Assembly: GCA_020024325.1 (NCBI GenBank)
Contig: JAHHTY010000021.1
Span: forward strand, 1-30,757
DNA from: Negativibacillus sp.
GTDB lineage: Bacteria > Bacillota > Clostridia > Oscillospirales > Ruminococcaceae
Length of the DNA: 30,757 nucleotides
Reading direction: 5' to 3'
The notes below the pieces were generated by a model. It did no database searches and had not been told where the DNA came from. It saw nothing but the letters and a program-made list of their open reading frames with translations. Within the stretch, counting starts at the first letter, position 1; each line of letters begins with the position of its first letter. Shown here piece by piece: positions 15,714 to 24,195 of the stretch. The translations under genes and the position numbers were made by a program.

Positions 15714-16262
15714 TTATTTACTATATACTTCTGGTTTGAGTACTCCGATATATGGGAGATTGCGGTATTTTTCTGCATAGTCCAAACCATATCCGACAAC
15801 AAACTCATCCGGAACCTCAAAACAGGAATAATCCGGAACAATTTCTGCTTCTCTTCTTGCCGGTTTATTCAGCAAAGTTGCAATACGGATGCTAGCCGGT
15901 TTTCTTTCTCTGAGAATTTCTCTTAAATAATATAATGTTTTACCGCTGTCAAGAATATCCTCTACCAAAAGAAGATCATATCCCTCTAAATCCAAATCAA
16001 GGTCCTTGATAATTTTAACAACACCGGAAGTTTTTGTTCCGTTTCCATAGCTGGAAACAGACATAAAGTCGATTCTTGCATGACAGTTCACCGAACGCAT
16101 TAAATCTGCCATAAATACAACCGAACCTTTCAGGACACTGACCATCAAAAGATTCTTGTCCTGATAATCTTGTGTAATTTGCTTTCCGATTTCTTTTACC
16201 TTAGCATCAATTTCCTCTTCCGAAAGTAAAACTTTTAAAATATCATCCTGCATTTTTTTCAT
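15714..16262 (-). CDS. hpt: Hypoxanthine phosphoribosyltransferase
   Basis: A 182-residue purine salvage enzyme that makes IMP or GMP from hypoxanthine or guanine and PRPP. The PRPP-binding motif VEDILDSGKT is at 100-109. The flexible active-site loop with SSYGNGTKTSG (70-80) and the first-domain LKGS loop (44-47) are both present. Length is typical. The ATG has GGAGG 7 nt upstream and overlaps the tilS stop by 4 bp, implying translational coupling. In Bacillus and relatives TilS, Hpt and FtsH are encoded together, and TilS and Hpt can act together on ftsH expression; that link is known from Bacillus and not shown here. Confidence 0.96.
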   Translation of the reverse strand: MKKMQDDILKVLLSEEEIDAKVKEIGKQITQDYQDKNLLMVSVLKGSVVFMADLMRSVNCHARIDFMSVSSYGNGTKTSGVVKIIKDLDLDLEGYDLLLVEDILDSGKTLYYLREILRERKPASIRIATLLNKPARREAEIVPDYSCFEVPDEFVVGYGLDYAEKYRNLPYIGVLKPEVYSK

Positions 16263-17641
16263 GCTAAATCCTCCTTGATTTGTATCAGTGCAATTTTGCG
16301 GCTGTTTTGACCCGGCATCACTCTTTGGTCACATCCAAAGCCTTCTGCCCAAACAACCCCCTCTTCATCACTGATTAACACAGCTCTCCATCGTTGCCGC
16401 TGAGGGGTTTTTGCCTCATTCCACATTTTTTTTAAGGGGCGTGATCCCTTTTGATGATATAATGAAATCCGGTCTCCGTCTTTTCTTTGGCGAAACACCG
16501 CAACTTTCTTTATTTTATCACAATCTATCGCATTTTTTAAGATGCTTGGGTCTTTTTTAAAGAAAAGTTTATATTCTTCTTGTGTACAAAATGTTACACA
16601 CACCGATTTTCCCTGAAAAAGTTCATTTTCACCTTCACAAAAAGTTTTTTCAAAGTAGGGCTGCTTTTCTTCCCGATAAAAAACCTGAGAATCCAGAACA
16701 ACTTTTTTCTCATCCGCCAGCAAAGCCACCCCTCTTTTTAGCTCCGTCTTTCCTTTTGCCGCAAGGATTCGTTCTTGCATTCGACATACTTTTACAAAAT
16801 CCGGCTTTAGATTGACCATTTGCAAAAATTTAAGCAAAATTCTGTTTTGTATTGCAGGATGCAGCTTTAAAAATCCAAGACGATCTAAAATAGGGGGCTG
16901 TTGTGAAATTAAAATACGTTGATATTCGTGTTGTGCTGTTTGTTCTAAAAAATCTTCATCCTGCCTTGCGTTATCGCTTAGTTTAGAGATATTTTGCAAA
17001 GCAGCTGCATTTATCTGCTGCATCAGCGGCAGCAGGTGGTGGCGAATTCGGTTTCTTGTATAGGTATCTTCAAGATTTGTGCTGTCGGTAACATAAGTAA
17101 GATGATGTTGACTGCAAAAGTCCTCTATCTCTTCCCGACTGCATCGAATGAGCGGACGCACAATCCTTCCTCTCACCGGTGGGATTCCCGACATACCGTT
17201 TAATCCCGCTCCTCTTGCAAGGTAAAACAAAACTGTTTCTGCATTATCGTTCATGTTATGAGCAGTGGCAATCTTTCCTCTACTGCCAAACTGCTCTGCC
17301 TGCTGTTCAAAAATTCGGTAACGCTGCTCTCGGGCAAATTCTTCCACCGATTTTTTACACTCTTCTGCTTTCTGTCGGACATCAATGCGGGCACAGTGCA
17401 GCGGAATTTCCAAAGATTCACAAAAGCTGCGAACAAACTCCTCGTCCCGTTCCGATTCTTCCCCACGCAGACAGTGGTTCAGGTGCACTGCACTGACGGT
17501 GATTCCCAGCTGCTGCTGCACACTCCAAAGCAAAAACAACAAAGCCGTGGAATCTGCACCGCCGGAAAATCCAACCACCACATGAGTTCCCGGAGGAAAC
17601 ATCTGAAAATCCTGTATTGTCTGCAAAACCTTATGGAGCAT
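16259..17641 (-). CDS. tilS: tRNA(Ile)-lysidine synthase
   Basis: A 460-residue enzyme that converts C34 of tRNA-Ile(CAU) to lysidine using ATP and lysine, making the tRNA read AUA. The N-terminal PP-loop SGGADST (26-32) is followed by HLNHCLRG and AHNMNDNAETVL, all typical of TilS. The middle substrate domain contains TRNRIRHHLLP, and the C-terminal TilS_C domain covers about 365-455. I chose the ATG at 17639-17641, 10 nt after AGGGAG; a longer version starting at 17692 would add 17 residues overlapping dnaB with no family support. It overlaps the dnaB stop by 11 bp and hpt by 4 bp. Confidence 0.95.
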   Translation of the reverse strand: MLHKVLQTIQDFQMFPPGTHVVVGFSGGADSTALLFLLWSVQQQLGITVSAVHLNHCLRGEESERDEEFVRSFCESLEIPLHCARIDVRQKAEECKKSVEEFAREQRYRIFEQQAEQFGSRGKIATAHNMNDNAETVLFYLARGAGLNGMSGIPPVRGRIVRPLIRCSREEIEDFCSQHHLTYVTDSTNLEDTYTRNRIRHHLLPLMQQINAAALQNISKLSDNARQDEDFLEQTAQHEYQRILISQQPPILDRLGFLKLHPAIQNRILLKFLQMVNLKPDFVKVCRMQERILAAKGKTELKRGVALLADEKKVVLDSQVFYREEKQPYFEKTFCEGENELFQGKSVCVTFCTQEEYKLFFKKDPSILKNAIDCDKIKKVAVFRQRKDGDRISLYHQKGSRPLKKMWNEAKTPQRQRWRAVLISDEEGVVWAEGFGCDQRVMPGQNSRKIALIQIKEDLA

Positions 17642-18980
17642 CTCGGAACAACTCCCTGCTGAGGAAACGGGTGTGTTCGCCGTCCCATGCAAGCTTTACC
17701 GTATCAGTTGCACCATGTCGGTTTTTAGCAACAATACATTCCGCTACACCCTTATCCTCGCTGTCTTCGTTATAATATTCGTCCCTGTACAAAAACATGA
17801 CTAAATCGGCATCCTGCTCAATGGAACCGGACTCACGAAGGTCGGACAAAACCGGGCGATGATCTCCGGTACGTTTATCCGGGCTTCGGGAAAGCTGGGA
17901 AAGTGTGAGGATCGGCACATCCAATTCCTTTGCCATTACCTTTAAGTTTCGTGTCATTTCAGAAACTTCCTGTACACGGTTGTCAATTCGTCTTCCAGAG
18001 GACATCAGCTGAAGGTAGTCGATGATGACCAAACCTAAATTGGGAATACGCCGCAATTTTGCCTTCATTTCTGCCACAGTGATGCCTGCGGTATCATCAA
18101 TGTACATCGGCATCTTTGCAATTGTCTGGGCAGATACTGCAAGTTTTGTCCAATCGTCCACGCTTAAATTGCCGCTTCTCAGCTGGGAAGCCTGAATCAG
18201 AGCGTCGGACGAAAGCAATCTTGAAATGAGCTGCTCACGGCTCATTTCAAGCGAGAAAATAGCCACCGAGTAGCCCTGCTTTGCAACATTGGATGCTATG
18301 TTCATCATAAAGGAGGATTTTCCCATTGCCGGACGGGCTGCAAGCAGAATCAGGTCCGTGCGGTTAAGCCCTGTTGTCAAGCTGTCCAATGCAGAAAAAC
18401 CGGACGGAATACCGACATACTGGTTTTTATCGTCGCCCGATATTCTTTGCAGCTTATCATACAGCTCAAAGATGGCACGGTCCACCTTAACAAGACCGGT
18501 GGAATCTTTTCCCTGACGAATTTCATAAAGTTTATGCTCGGCATATTCCATCAATCCGCGAGCGTCTGCATCGCTTTTTTCGGAATTGGTGATGATGCCC
18601 TTTGCTACGCCAATCAGCGTGCGCATATAATATTTTTCCTGTACCAGCTTTGCATATGCCCCCACATTAGCTGCACTGGGCACCACCTGAACCAGCTGGG
18701 TCAAATAGACTTTTGCATCACCCTCAGTTAAAAAAACCTGCTCTGCTTTGGCTTTTTCCAGAACAGTAACAAAATCTATCGGCTGTGCAGCGGTGAACAT
18801 TCCAATCATAATAGAAAACAGCTGCTGATGCTGGGGACGGTAAAAACTTTCAGGAACCAGCAATTCCAGCACTTCGGTGATACATTCCGGTTCAATTAAG
18901 ATTGCACCCAAGACCGACTGCTCTGCTTCCAAGCTAAAAGGGAGCTGTTCTGCCTGAAAATCCATATTTTCTTCTGCCAT
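17631..18980 (-). CDS. dnaB: Replicative DNA helicase
   Basis: A 449-residue hexameric 5'-3' helicase that unwinds DNA at the fork. The N-terminal helical domain (about 14-120, with LEAEQSVLGAIL) binds primase. A linker follows, then the RecA-like domain with Walker A AARPAMGKS (214-222) and Walker B LVIIDYLQLM (317-326). No intein is present at the usual insertion sites. The ATG at 18978-18980 has GGAGG 9 nt upstream; an upstream in-frame start at 19025 lacks such a site. It follows rplI and precedes tilS. The gdpP-rplI-dnaB order is standard in Firmicutes; continuing straight into tilS-hpt-ftsH is less usual. Confidence 0.97.
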   Translation of the reverse strand: MAEENMDFQAEQLPFSLEAEQSVLGAILIEPECITEVLELLVPESFYRPQHQQLFSIMIGMFTAAQPIDFVTVLEKAKAEQVFLTEGDAKVYLTQLVQVVPSAANVGAYAKLVQEKYYMRTLIGVAKGIITNSEKSDADARGLMEYAEHKLYEIRQGKDSTGLVKVDRAIFELYDKLQRISGDDKNQYVGIPSGFSALDSLTTGLNRTDLILLAARPAMGKSSFMMNIASNVAKQGYSVAIFSLEMSREQLISRLLSSDALIQASQLRSGNLSVDDWTKLAVSAQTIAKMPMYIDDTAGITVAEMKAKLRRIPNLGLVIIDYLQLMSSGRRIDNRVQEVSEMTRNLKVMAKELDVPILTLSQLSRSPDKRTGDHRPVLSDLRESGSIEQDADLVMFLYRDEYYNEDSEDKGVAECIVAKNRHGATDTVKLAWDGEHTRFLSRELFRDAP

Positions 18981-19101
18981 CTGCTTATTCCTCCTTTCAA
19001 AAAACGCTTTCTGTTCTTCCATCAATTATCAGGATAAAAATAACGGATACAAGACAGGCAGCCGTCCCCGAAAAAATTCTGAGACGGCTTGACCTTGTGG
19101 A

Positions 19102-19542
19102 TTATTCTCCGACTTCAACAGTCATCTTTGCACTGATTCCTGTGTACAGCTTGATTTCTGCGGTATAGCTGCCGAAAGCTTTGATTTCGTTGACGCTGAT
19201 TTTCTTTTTGTCAACGGTAACACTGTACTGTTTGGTAATTGCCTCTGCAATCTCCTTTGTAGTAACAGAACCGAACAGCTTTCCGTTAGAGCCTGCTTTT
19301 GCAGTCAGCTTTACGGTTTTGCCTTCCAGCTGTTTTGCAGAAGCCATGGCAGCTTCTTTTTCTACCTGAATTCTATGCTGTACAGATGCTTCTTTTGCTT
19401 TAAGCTCACCCATTGCCTGATTGTTTGCTTCAATAGCTAAGCCTTTTGGCAGCAAAAAGTTTCTTGCATATCCATCTGCTGCATTGATAAGTTCTCCTTT
19501 TTTTCCGCTGCCTTTTACATCCTGTGTTAAAATTACTTTCAT
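19102..19542 (-). CDS. rplI: 50S ribosomal protein L9
   Basis: A 146-residue ribosomal protein. The N-terminal domain begins MKVILTQDVKGSGKKGE and continues with the L9 signature around NAADGYARNFLLPKGLA. A long central helix (about 45-75) separates it from the C-terminal RNA-binding domain with GKLFGSVT. The ATG at 19540-19542 follows AGGAAG. A 42-residue upstream extension is possible by frame but lies over the end of gdpP and is not part of the family. It sits between gdpP and dnaB, as in Bacillus. A 7-bp stem (AGCCGTC/GACGGCT, 19060-19089) follows the stop, without a T run, so read-through into dnaB is expected. Confidence 0.97.
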   Translation of the reverse strand: MKVILTQDVKGSGKKGELINAADGYARNFLLPKGLAIEANNQAMGELKAKEASVQHRIQVEKEAAMASAKQLEGKTVKLTAKAGSNGKLFGSVTTKEIAEAITKQYSVTVDKKKISVNEIKAFGSYTAEIKLYTGISAKMTVEVGE

Positions 19543-19564
19543 TTCTATCTTCTTCCTTTCAGAT

Positions 19565-21607
19565 TTAATTCTTTGTTTCGGGCGGTACAATCTGTATCGG
19601 TCCCGGTTCGGCGGTTGTCTGGGACTTTGGTTCGTCCTTATCCTCCAAGGTATCGTAATATTCATCAATAGCGCTCAGCAAACGCTCTTTGCTTTGTGCA
19701 AGGTCAATTCCTTTAATCTGTGCCCCTGCCATTGTCAGATGACCGCCGCCGCCCAATTTTTCCATAATAATTTGGACGTTGATTTTTCCCATGCTTCTTG
19801 CAGAATATGCGACCACATCATCCGACTCATAATAAAATACAAACGAAGCGTCTACGTCTTCGATACCAAGCAATTCATCTGCTGCCTGTGCAGAAACCAT
19901 TTTAATCTCGTCAATTCGTTCCTGAACCCCACAGATTGCACAATGACGGTAGATTGTTGCCGAGGAAACTACCTTACACCGTTCTTGATATGCATTCATG
20001 CTGGTTGCAAACAGGCGTTTTACCTCTACTGTGTCTGCTCCCATTCTTCTTAAATAAGCTGCCGCCTCAAAGGTTCTTACTCCGGTACGCTGAATAAAGT
20101 TTTTGGTGTCCAGCATCATGCCGGCAAGCAGTGCCTCGGCTGCTGTGCTGTTTGGCTTATATTTATCGCCAAAGTACTGAACAAGCTCTGCCACCATTTC
20201 CGACGCACTGGAGGCATATGGTTCATGATGGAAGATAACCGCATTGTCGATGTAATCCACCATTTTACGATGATGGTCAATGACAACCACATTTTTACAT
20301 TTTTTATAAACTTCCGGGGCTTCGATAAAGTGCGGCGTATGTACGTCCACAATAATCAGCAGGGTATCATCGCTCACATAATCGGTGGCAACCTCCGGCT
20401 CGATAAATGCCGTTTCAAAGCCCTGCTCAAGCAATCGGCTGTGCAGCTGTTTTACCATGTTGGCACGGCTGTTTAAAATGATCTTAACCGGTTTGCCCAT
20501 CTGCTGAATCGGATAATATAATCCCACCGCTGCACCCAGACAATCTAAATCTGCAAAGCGATGCCCCATAATCAAAACGTTGGAGCAAGAATCTAAAAGC
20601 TCGTTGAGCGCTGCTGCCACAATACGGGTTTTCACCTTTGTTCTTTTTTCAATTCCTTTAGAAACACCGCCGTAGAACTCGTAGCCGTTTTTATTCTTCA
20701 CAGCAGCCTGGTCACCGCCGCGTCCCAATGCCATATCCAGTGCCTGACTTGCAAATTTTTCGGCTTGCAGCAAGCTTTGTGCATCTCTGCCCACACCAAT
20801 GGAGAGGGTTGCAGGCATCTTGTCGTTTGCATTGATTTTGCGTACGGTATCCAGTATTGTAAAGCGTTCCTCAACAATGCTCTTCATATACCGTTCCTCA
20901 AATGCTACAAAGAAACGGTCTTTCTCCAGCTTTTTGATGACACCGTTATAGTTTTCAACATAACACTCTATCTGATACTCAATCTCGCCCATAATCTGGG
21001 AACGCTCGTTTTCTCTTGCGCTTTGCAAAACCTCTTCATAGTTATCAATCAGGATAATTGCCGCTACCGGACGGGAGGAGAAATACTCCTTGGCAATTCG
21101 TTTGAGTTTGTCGTCATCCACCAGATACAGAACGTTCAGGCGATTGTCCTCATCTCCGGTCGGTGCATGATATGCAGTATACTGATGACCTTTATATTCT
21201 ACACCGTAACCCTGTGTAGGGCAGTCCATCTCCAGATTGATGCTTGGGAAATATTCTGCCAAACCATGTCCAAAGCAGTCCTCATTGCCAAACACTTTTT
21301 CCCTCATCTGGTTATTGTACCAAATCACCTCTCCGCCGCGACGTGTTACCAGCACAGGCAGAGGAAAATCCCGCAAAGCTTTGTTTGCATATGGGGAAAG
21401 CTGCTTTTCCATTGTTTGATAAAATTTGTTGATGCTTTTGCTTAGCGAAGCTAGCTGGTGAAGCATTAAAATCGTGAATATAAGCAGGATAAAAAACGCT
21501 GCATACAACCACTCATTATGGGCAGAAAGGGCTGTGACCAACACAGCCAGATTCACAAGACCCAACGCTACCATAAGCGGTACAAATAAAAATAATCTTT
21601 TTTTCAT
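19565..21607 (-). CDS. gdpP: Cyclic-di-AMP phosphodiesterase GdpP (YybT)
   Basis: A 680-residue membrane protein with two N-terminal membrane segments (about 5-27 and 33-50), a PAS-like sensor (about 75-165), a degenerate GGDEF domain (about 170-305) and a DHH/DHHA1 phosphodiesterase. Catalytic residues are visible in GHRFADLDC (348-356), Asp421, DHH (444-446) and GGGGH (619-623). In this family the DHH domain hydrolyses c-di-AMP to pApA, controlling osmolyte uptake and cell wall stress; PAS can bind haem. The C-terminal tail after about 650 is acidic, Pro-rich and variable. The ATG follows rnj by 48 bp and the stop lies 22 bp before rplI. Confidence 0.95.
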   Translation of the reverse strand: MKKRLFLFVPLMVALGLVNLAVLVTALSAHNEWLYAAFFILLIFTILMLHQLASLSKSINKFYQTMEKQLSPYANKALRDFPLPVLVTRRGGEVIWYNNQMREKVFGNEDCFGHGLAEYFPSINLEMDCPTQGYGVEYKGHQYTAYHAPTGDEDNRLNVLYLVDDDKLKRIAKEYFSSRPVAAIILIDNYEEVLQSARENERSQIMGEIEYQIECYVENYNGVIKKLEKDRFFVAFEERYMKSIVEERFTILDTVRKINANDKMPATLSIGVGRDAQSLLQAEKFASQALDMALGRGGDQAAVKNKNGYEFYGGVSKGIEKRTKVKTRIVAAALNELLDSCSNVLIMGHRFADLDCLGAAVGLYYPIQQMGKPVKIILNSRANMVKQLHSRLLEQGFETAFIEPEVATDYVSDDTLLIIVDVHTPHFIEAPEVYKKCKNVVVIDHHRKMVDYIDNAVIFHHEPYASSASEMVAELVQYFGDKYKPNSTAAEALLAGMMLDTKNFIQRTGVRTFEAAAYLRRMGADTVEVKRLFATSMNAYQERCKVVSSATIYRHCAICGVQERIDEIKMVSAQAADELLGIEDVDASFVFYYESDDVVAYSARSMGKINVQIIMEKLGGGGHLTMAGAQIKGIDLAQSKERLLSAIDEYYDTLEDKDEPKSQTTAEPGPIQIVPPETKN

Positions 21608-21655
21608 TTCACTGCCTTACTTTCTTCACCCTCAAAACCGGCGTCGCAGCAACCA

Positions 21656-23641
21656 TTATGCCTCCTGAATGACTGTCAGAATCATCGGACTGCGTTTTGT
21701 TTTGTTGTAAACATATTTGCTGACGTCGTCCTTCATTCTGTTTTTCAAACTTGTCCAGTCGCGCACACCGTTGCTCATCGACTCTTCGAGGGTATTTTTC
21801 GCAATATCACGAGCACCGTTTATCATATCCTCCGCTTCTCTGACATACACAAAGCCTCGGGAAATAATATCCGGACCCGCTACAATTTTCTTTGCCTTTG
21901 TATTGATTGCGGCTACCACCACAATCAAACCATCCTCTGCCAGATGTTTTCTGTCACGCAGAACAATGCTGCCGACATCTCCAACACCCAAACCGTCCAC
22001 CATTACTGCACCGGATGGAACATCGGCACCCACACGGAATTTTTCGCCGTCGGTTTCCAGCACCTTACCAATAGCCGGAATAATTACGTGTTCTTCGTCG
22101 ATGCCCATTTGTTTTGCTACAATGGAATATTTTTTGAGATGCTTATATTCGCCATGTACAGGGAGAATATATTTTGGCTTTGTCAAAGCAATCATCAGCT
22201 TTTGTTCATCCTGACAGGCATGACCCGAAACGTGTACATCGTACATCTTTTCGTAAATAACCTCTGCACCCAGTCTAAGCAGCTCGTTAACAACGCGGTT
22301 TACAAACTTTTCGTTTCCCGGAATCGGACGAGCAGAGATAATAATAAAGTCATTGGGAGAAACCTTAACCTTTCTGTGTTCATTCATTGCCATACGGCTC
22401 AGTGCGGACAAAGGCTCACCCTGACTTCCTGTTGTAATGAGAACCACCTCGCTGGAGGGCAGACGGTTTGCAACATCAATATCTACCAGAATACCGCTTG
22501 GAACCTTCAGGTATCCAAGCTCGATTGCGGTTGCAACAACATTGACCATACTGCGTCCCGATACCGATACCTTTTTATCATATTTTACGGCATAATCAAT
22601 AATTTGCTGGATTCTGTGGATATTGGAAGCAAAGGTCGCAATAATAATTCTGCGGTCTCCTGCCATCTGGAACAACTTATTAAAGGATTCTCCTACGGTT
22701 CTTTCACTGGGTGTGCTGCCCGGCATCTCAATGTTTGTGGAATCCGGCAAAAGTGCTAAAACGCCCTCTTTTCCCAGTTCTCCAAAACGTCCAAGGTCAA
22801 TGACACCGCCCTCGATTGGGGTATAATCTACCTTAAAGTCACCGGTTTGCACGATAACACCTGCCGGAGTGCGGATTGCAAGTGCACAAGCATCCGGAAT
22901 CGAGTGGTTTACACGGATAAACTCTACTGACATACAGCCTGCTTTGATAACATCGCCCGGCTTTACTTCGGTCATGCGAACCTGATTGCTTAAACCGTGT
23001 TCCTTTAATTTATTTTTAATCAGCCCAACAGTCAGCTTTGTTGCATACAGCGGTGCGTTAATTTCTTTCATCAGATACGGGATACCGCCGATGTGGTCCT
23101 CGTGCCCATGTGTGATAAAGATACCTCTGACACGATCGCGATTTTGAATGACATAGGTAAAATCCGGGATTACAATATCAATTCCCAGCATTGTTTCGTC
23201 CGGGAAAGCAAGACCGCAGTCCACGATAAACATATCGTTTCCGCACTCATACACTGTCATGTTTTTACCGATTTCATTTAACCCGCCCAAAGGAATGATG
23301 CGAACCAGCGGTTTTTTACCGTCCTTTTTTCTGCGGTTTTTGTTTTCGGTGTAATTTTTATTTTCTGCACGGTCTTTATTTTCAGCACGATTTTTATTCG
23401 GTTGTTTTTCCGATGCTGCTCCCTGCTGACGATTTCTGTTTATCTGTTTTCTGGGCTGCTTTTTTTCCTGCCCGGAAGGAATCGACTTTTTTTCCTGAGC
23501 TGCTCCGTTAGGCTCTTTTACCAGCCCGATCGCACTTTGAACTGCCTGGGTTAATGCGTCCATTGTGTTAGGCTGTTTGGGACGGCGATTGTAATACCGT
23601 CTTTTCGGTGCATCTGCTGCACCATTATTTTTCTCATTCAT
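21656..23641 (-). CDS. rnj: Ribonuclease J with long basic N-terminal extension
   Basis: A 661-residue member of the beta-CASP metallo-beta-lactamase RNases, with 5'-3' exonuclease and endonuclease activity in mRNA decay and rRNA processing. The core starts near residue 111 (LVRIIPLGGLNEIGKN), with the zinc motif HGHEDH at 178-183, the beta-CASP domain in the middle and HVSGHA and PVHGEYKHL further on. The usual length is about 555 residues; here about 110 extra residues rich in Lys, Arg, Asn and Gln precede it, including a short repeat of the type AENK. Such extensions probably bind RNA or ribosomes (inference). AGGAGG lies about 10 nt before the ATG. Whether it is the only RNase J in the cell cannot be told here. 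Confidence 0.95.
   Translation of the reverse strand: MNEKNNGAADAPKRRYYNRRPKQPNTMDALTQAVQSAIGLVKEPNGAAQEKKSIPSGQEKKQPRKQINRNRQQGAASEKQPNKNRAENKDRAENKNYTENKNRRKKDGKKPLVRIIPLGGLNEIGKNMTVYECGNDMFIVDCGLAFPDETMLGIDIVIPDFTYVIQNRDRVRGIFITHGHEDHIGGIPYLMKEINAPLYATKLTVGLIKNKLKEHGLSNQVRMTEVKPGDVIKAGCMSVEFIRVNHSIPDACALAIRTPAGVIVQTGDFKVDYTPIEGGVIDLGRFGELGKEGVLALLPDSTNIEMPGSTPSERTVGESFNKLFQMAGDRRIIIATFASNIHRIQQIIDYAVKYDKKVSVSGRSMVNVVATAIELGYLKVPSGILVDIDVANRLPSSEVVLITTGSQGEPLSALSRMAMNEHRKVKVSPNDFIIISARPIPGNEKFVNRVVNELLRLGAEVIYEKMYDVHVSGHACQDEQKLMIALTKPKYILPVHGEYKHLKKYSIVAKQMGIDEEHVIIPAIGKVLETDGEKFRVGADVPSGAVMVDGLGVGDVGSIVLRDRKHLAEDGLIVVVAAINTKAKKIVAGPDIISRGFVYVREAEDMINGARDIAKNTLEESMSNGVRDWTSLKNRMKDDVSKYVYNKTKRSPMILTVIQEA
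23335..23396. repeat. 18-bp microrepeat in the rnj extension
   Basis: About three imperfect 18-bp units encode (R/Y)(A/T)ENK(D/N) within the disordered N-terminal extension of RNase J. The in-frame period allows length variation without frameshift. Confidence 0.7.
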
Positions 23642-23862
23642 GCTGCATATTCCTCCTAATTATGAATCATTCTCCGTTCTTCTTTTCGCCGTTCCTAACG
23701 ATGTCTACTGTTCTTTTCTCACATAGAAAGGTGCTTGATGCCTCTTTTTCATTGCAAAAAGAAACGGAAAAAGATGTTCTGCGGTTTTGTGTTTAGTCAA
23801 CAATAGGATTTTTAATCGTCATAAAATTGTCTTGATTGATTTTCATCTGTCGTTTTGAAATT

Positions 23863-23868
23863 ATTATA
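23863..23868 (-). promoter_or_regulatory. Possible -10 box for rnj
   Basis: A perfect TATAAT on the minus strand lies about 220 bp before the rnj start. No good -35 is found at standard spacing, so activity is uncertain. It is downstream of the candidate terminator at 23945-23963. Confidence 0.3.
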
Positions 23869-23941
23869 CCGATTCATCAAAACCGACGTGTCAGAAAAAC
23901 AAATCCTGTTTTTAAACCGCAGCATATCAATATATTTTATC

Positions 23942-24022
23942 TATAAAACAGGGAGTCCCTGTTCACAACATTTATTAAAGGTACAGCTCCGCGACTGCAC
24001 AAATCCCCATCATAAAGTATTC
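23942..24022 (-). ncRNA. Candidate small RNA or terminated leader, about 80 nt
   Basis: On the minus strand a strong promoter (24029-24057) is followed by a predicted start near 24022. The RNA would contain a 6-bp hairpin GUGCAG/CUGUAC with the GC-rich 8-nt loop UCGCGGAG, then a spacer, then the stem AACAGGG/CCCUGUU with a 3-nt loop (23947-23963) followed by UUAU, which looks like an intrinsic terminator. A 12-codon frame (MMGICAVAELYL, 24013-23975) lies within it but has no good ribosome site. It could be an independent sRNA or an attenuator in the rnj leader. I match it to no known family. Confidence 0.45.
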
Positions 24023-24028
24023 TTTTTT

Positions 24029-24057
24029 ATTGTACCTTTCCGCAACAAAGATGTCAA
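24029..24057 (-). promoter_or_regulatory. Strong sigma-A promoter on the minus strand
   Basis: A perfect TTGACA (24052-24057) and TACAAT (24029-24034, 5 of 6) are 17 bp apart. It drives the candidate small RNA toward rnj. Confidence 0.65.
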
Positions 24058-24081
24058 GGTACTTCCTTTCCTCTTACAATA

Positions 24082-24109
24082 GTATAGGATTGGTTGACCA
24101 ATGCTATAC
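24082..24109. promoter_or_regulatory. 28-bp dyad, probable operator
   Basis: Two perfect nested arms, GTATAG with CTATAC and ATTGGT with ACCAAT, surround a TG centre, with one G on each side as the only mismatched position. The core TTGGTnnACCAA resembles operators of FadR-type GntR regulators. The centre lies about 73 bp before the predicted start of the minus-strand RNA and about 79 bp before that of the plus-strand gene, so one factor could act on both. No GntR gene is in the window. Confidence 0.6.
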
Positions 24110-24139
24110 GACCTCTGTTCATTCTATATCGGTTCTCTA

Positions 24140-24168
24140 TTGTGTCCGTCTTGGAAATTCGATATAAT
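24140..24168 (+). promoter_or_regulatory. Promoter of the GNAT_C gene
   Basis: TTGTGT (24140-24145) and a perfect TATAAT (24163-24168) are 17 bp apart, 27 bp before the ATG. An AAAGGGTGAT ribosome site follows. Confidence 0.6.
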
Positions 24169-24195
24169 ATAAATAGTATCTGAAAGGGTGATTAT

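Noticed and set aside
17642..17692. Longer start for tilS
   Set aside because: It would overlap dnaB by 62 bp and add residues with no family match. The ATG at 17641 is adequately served by AGGGAG.
19543..19668. A 42-residue N-terminal extension of ribosomal protein L9
   Set aside because: It overlaps the end of gdpP in another frame, while the standard L9 start at 19542 has a ribosome site and the family N-terminus.
23942..24057. T-box or known riboswitch upstream of rnj
   Set aside because: I see no T-box AGGGUGGNACCGCG sequence and no match by eye to purine, SAM, preQ1, fluoride, guanidine or ZTP aptamers. It is left as an unassigned RNA.
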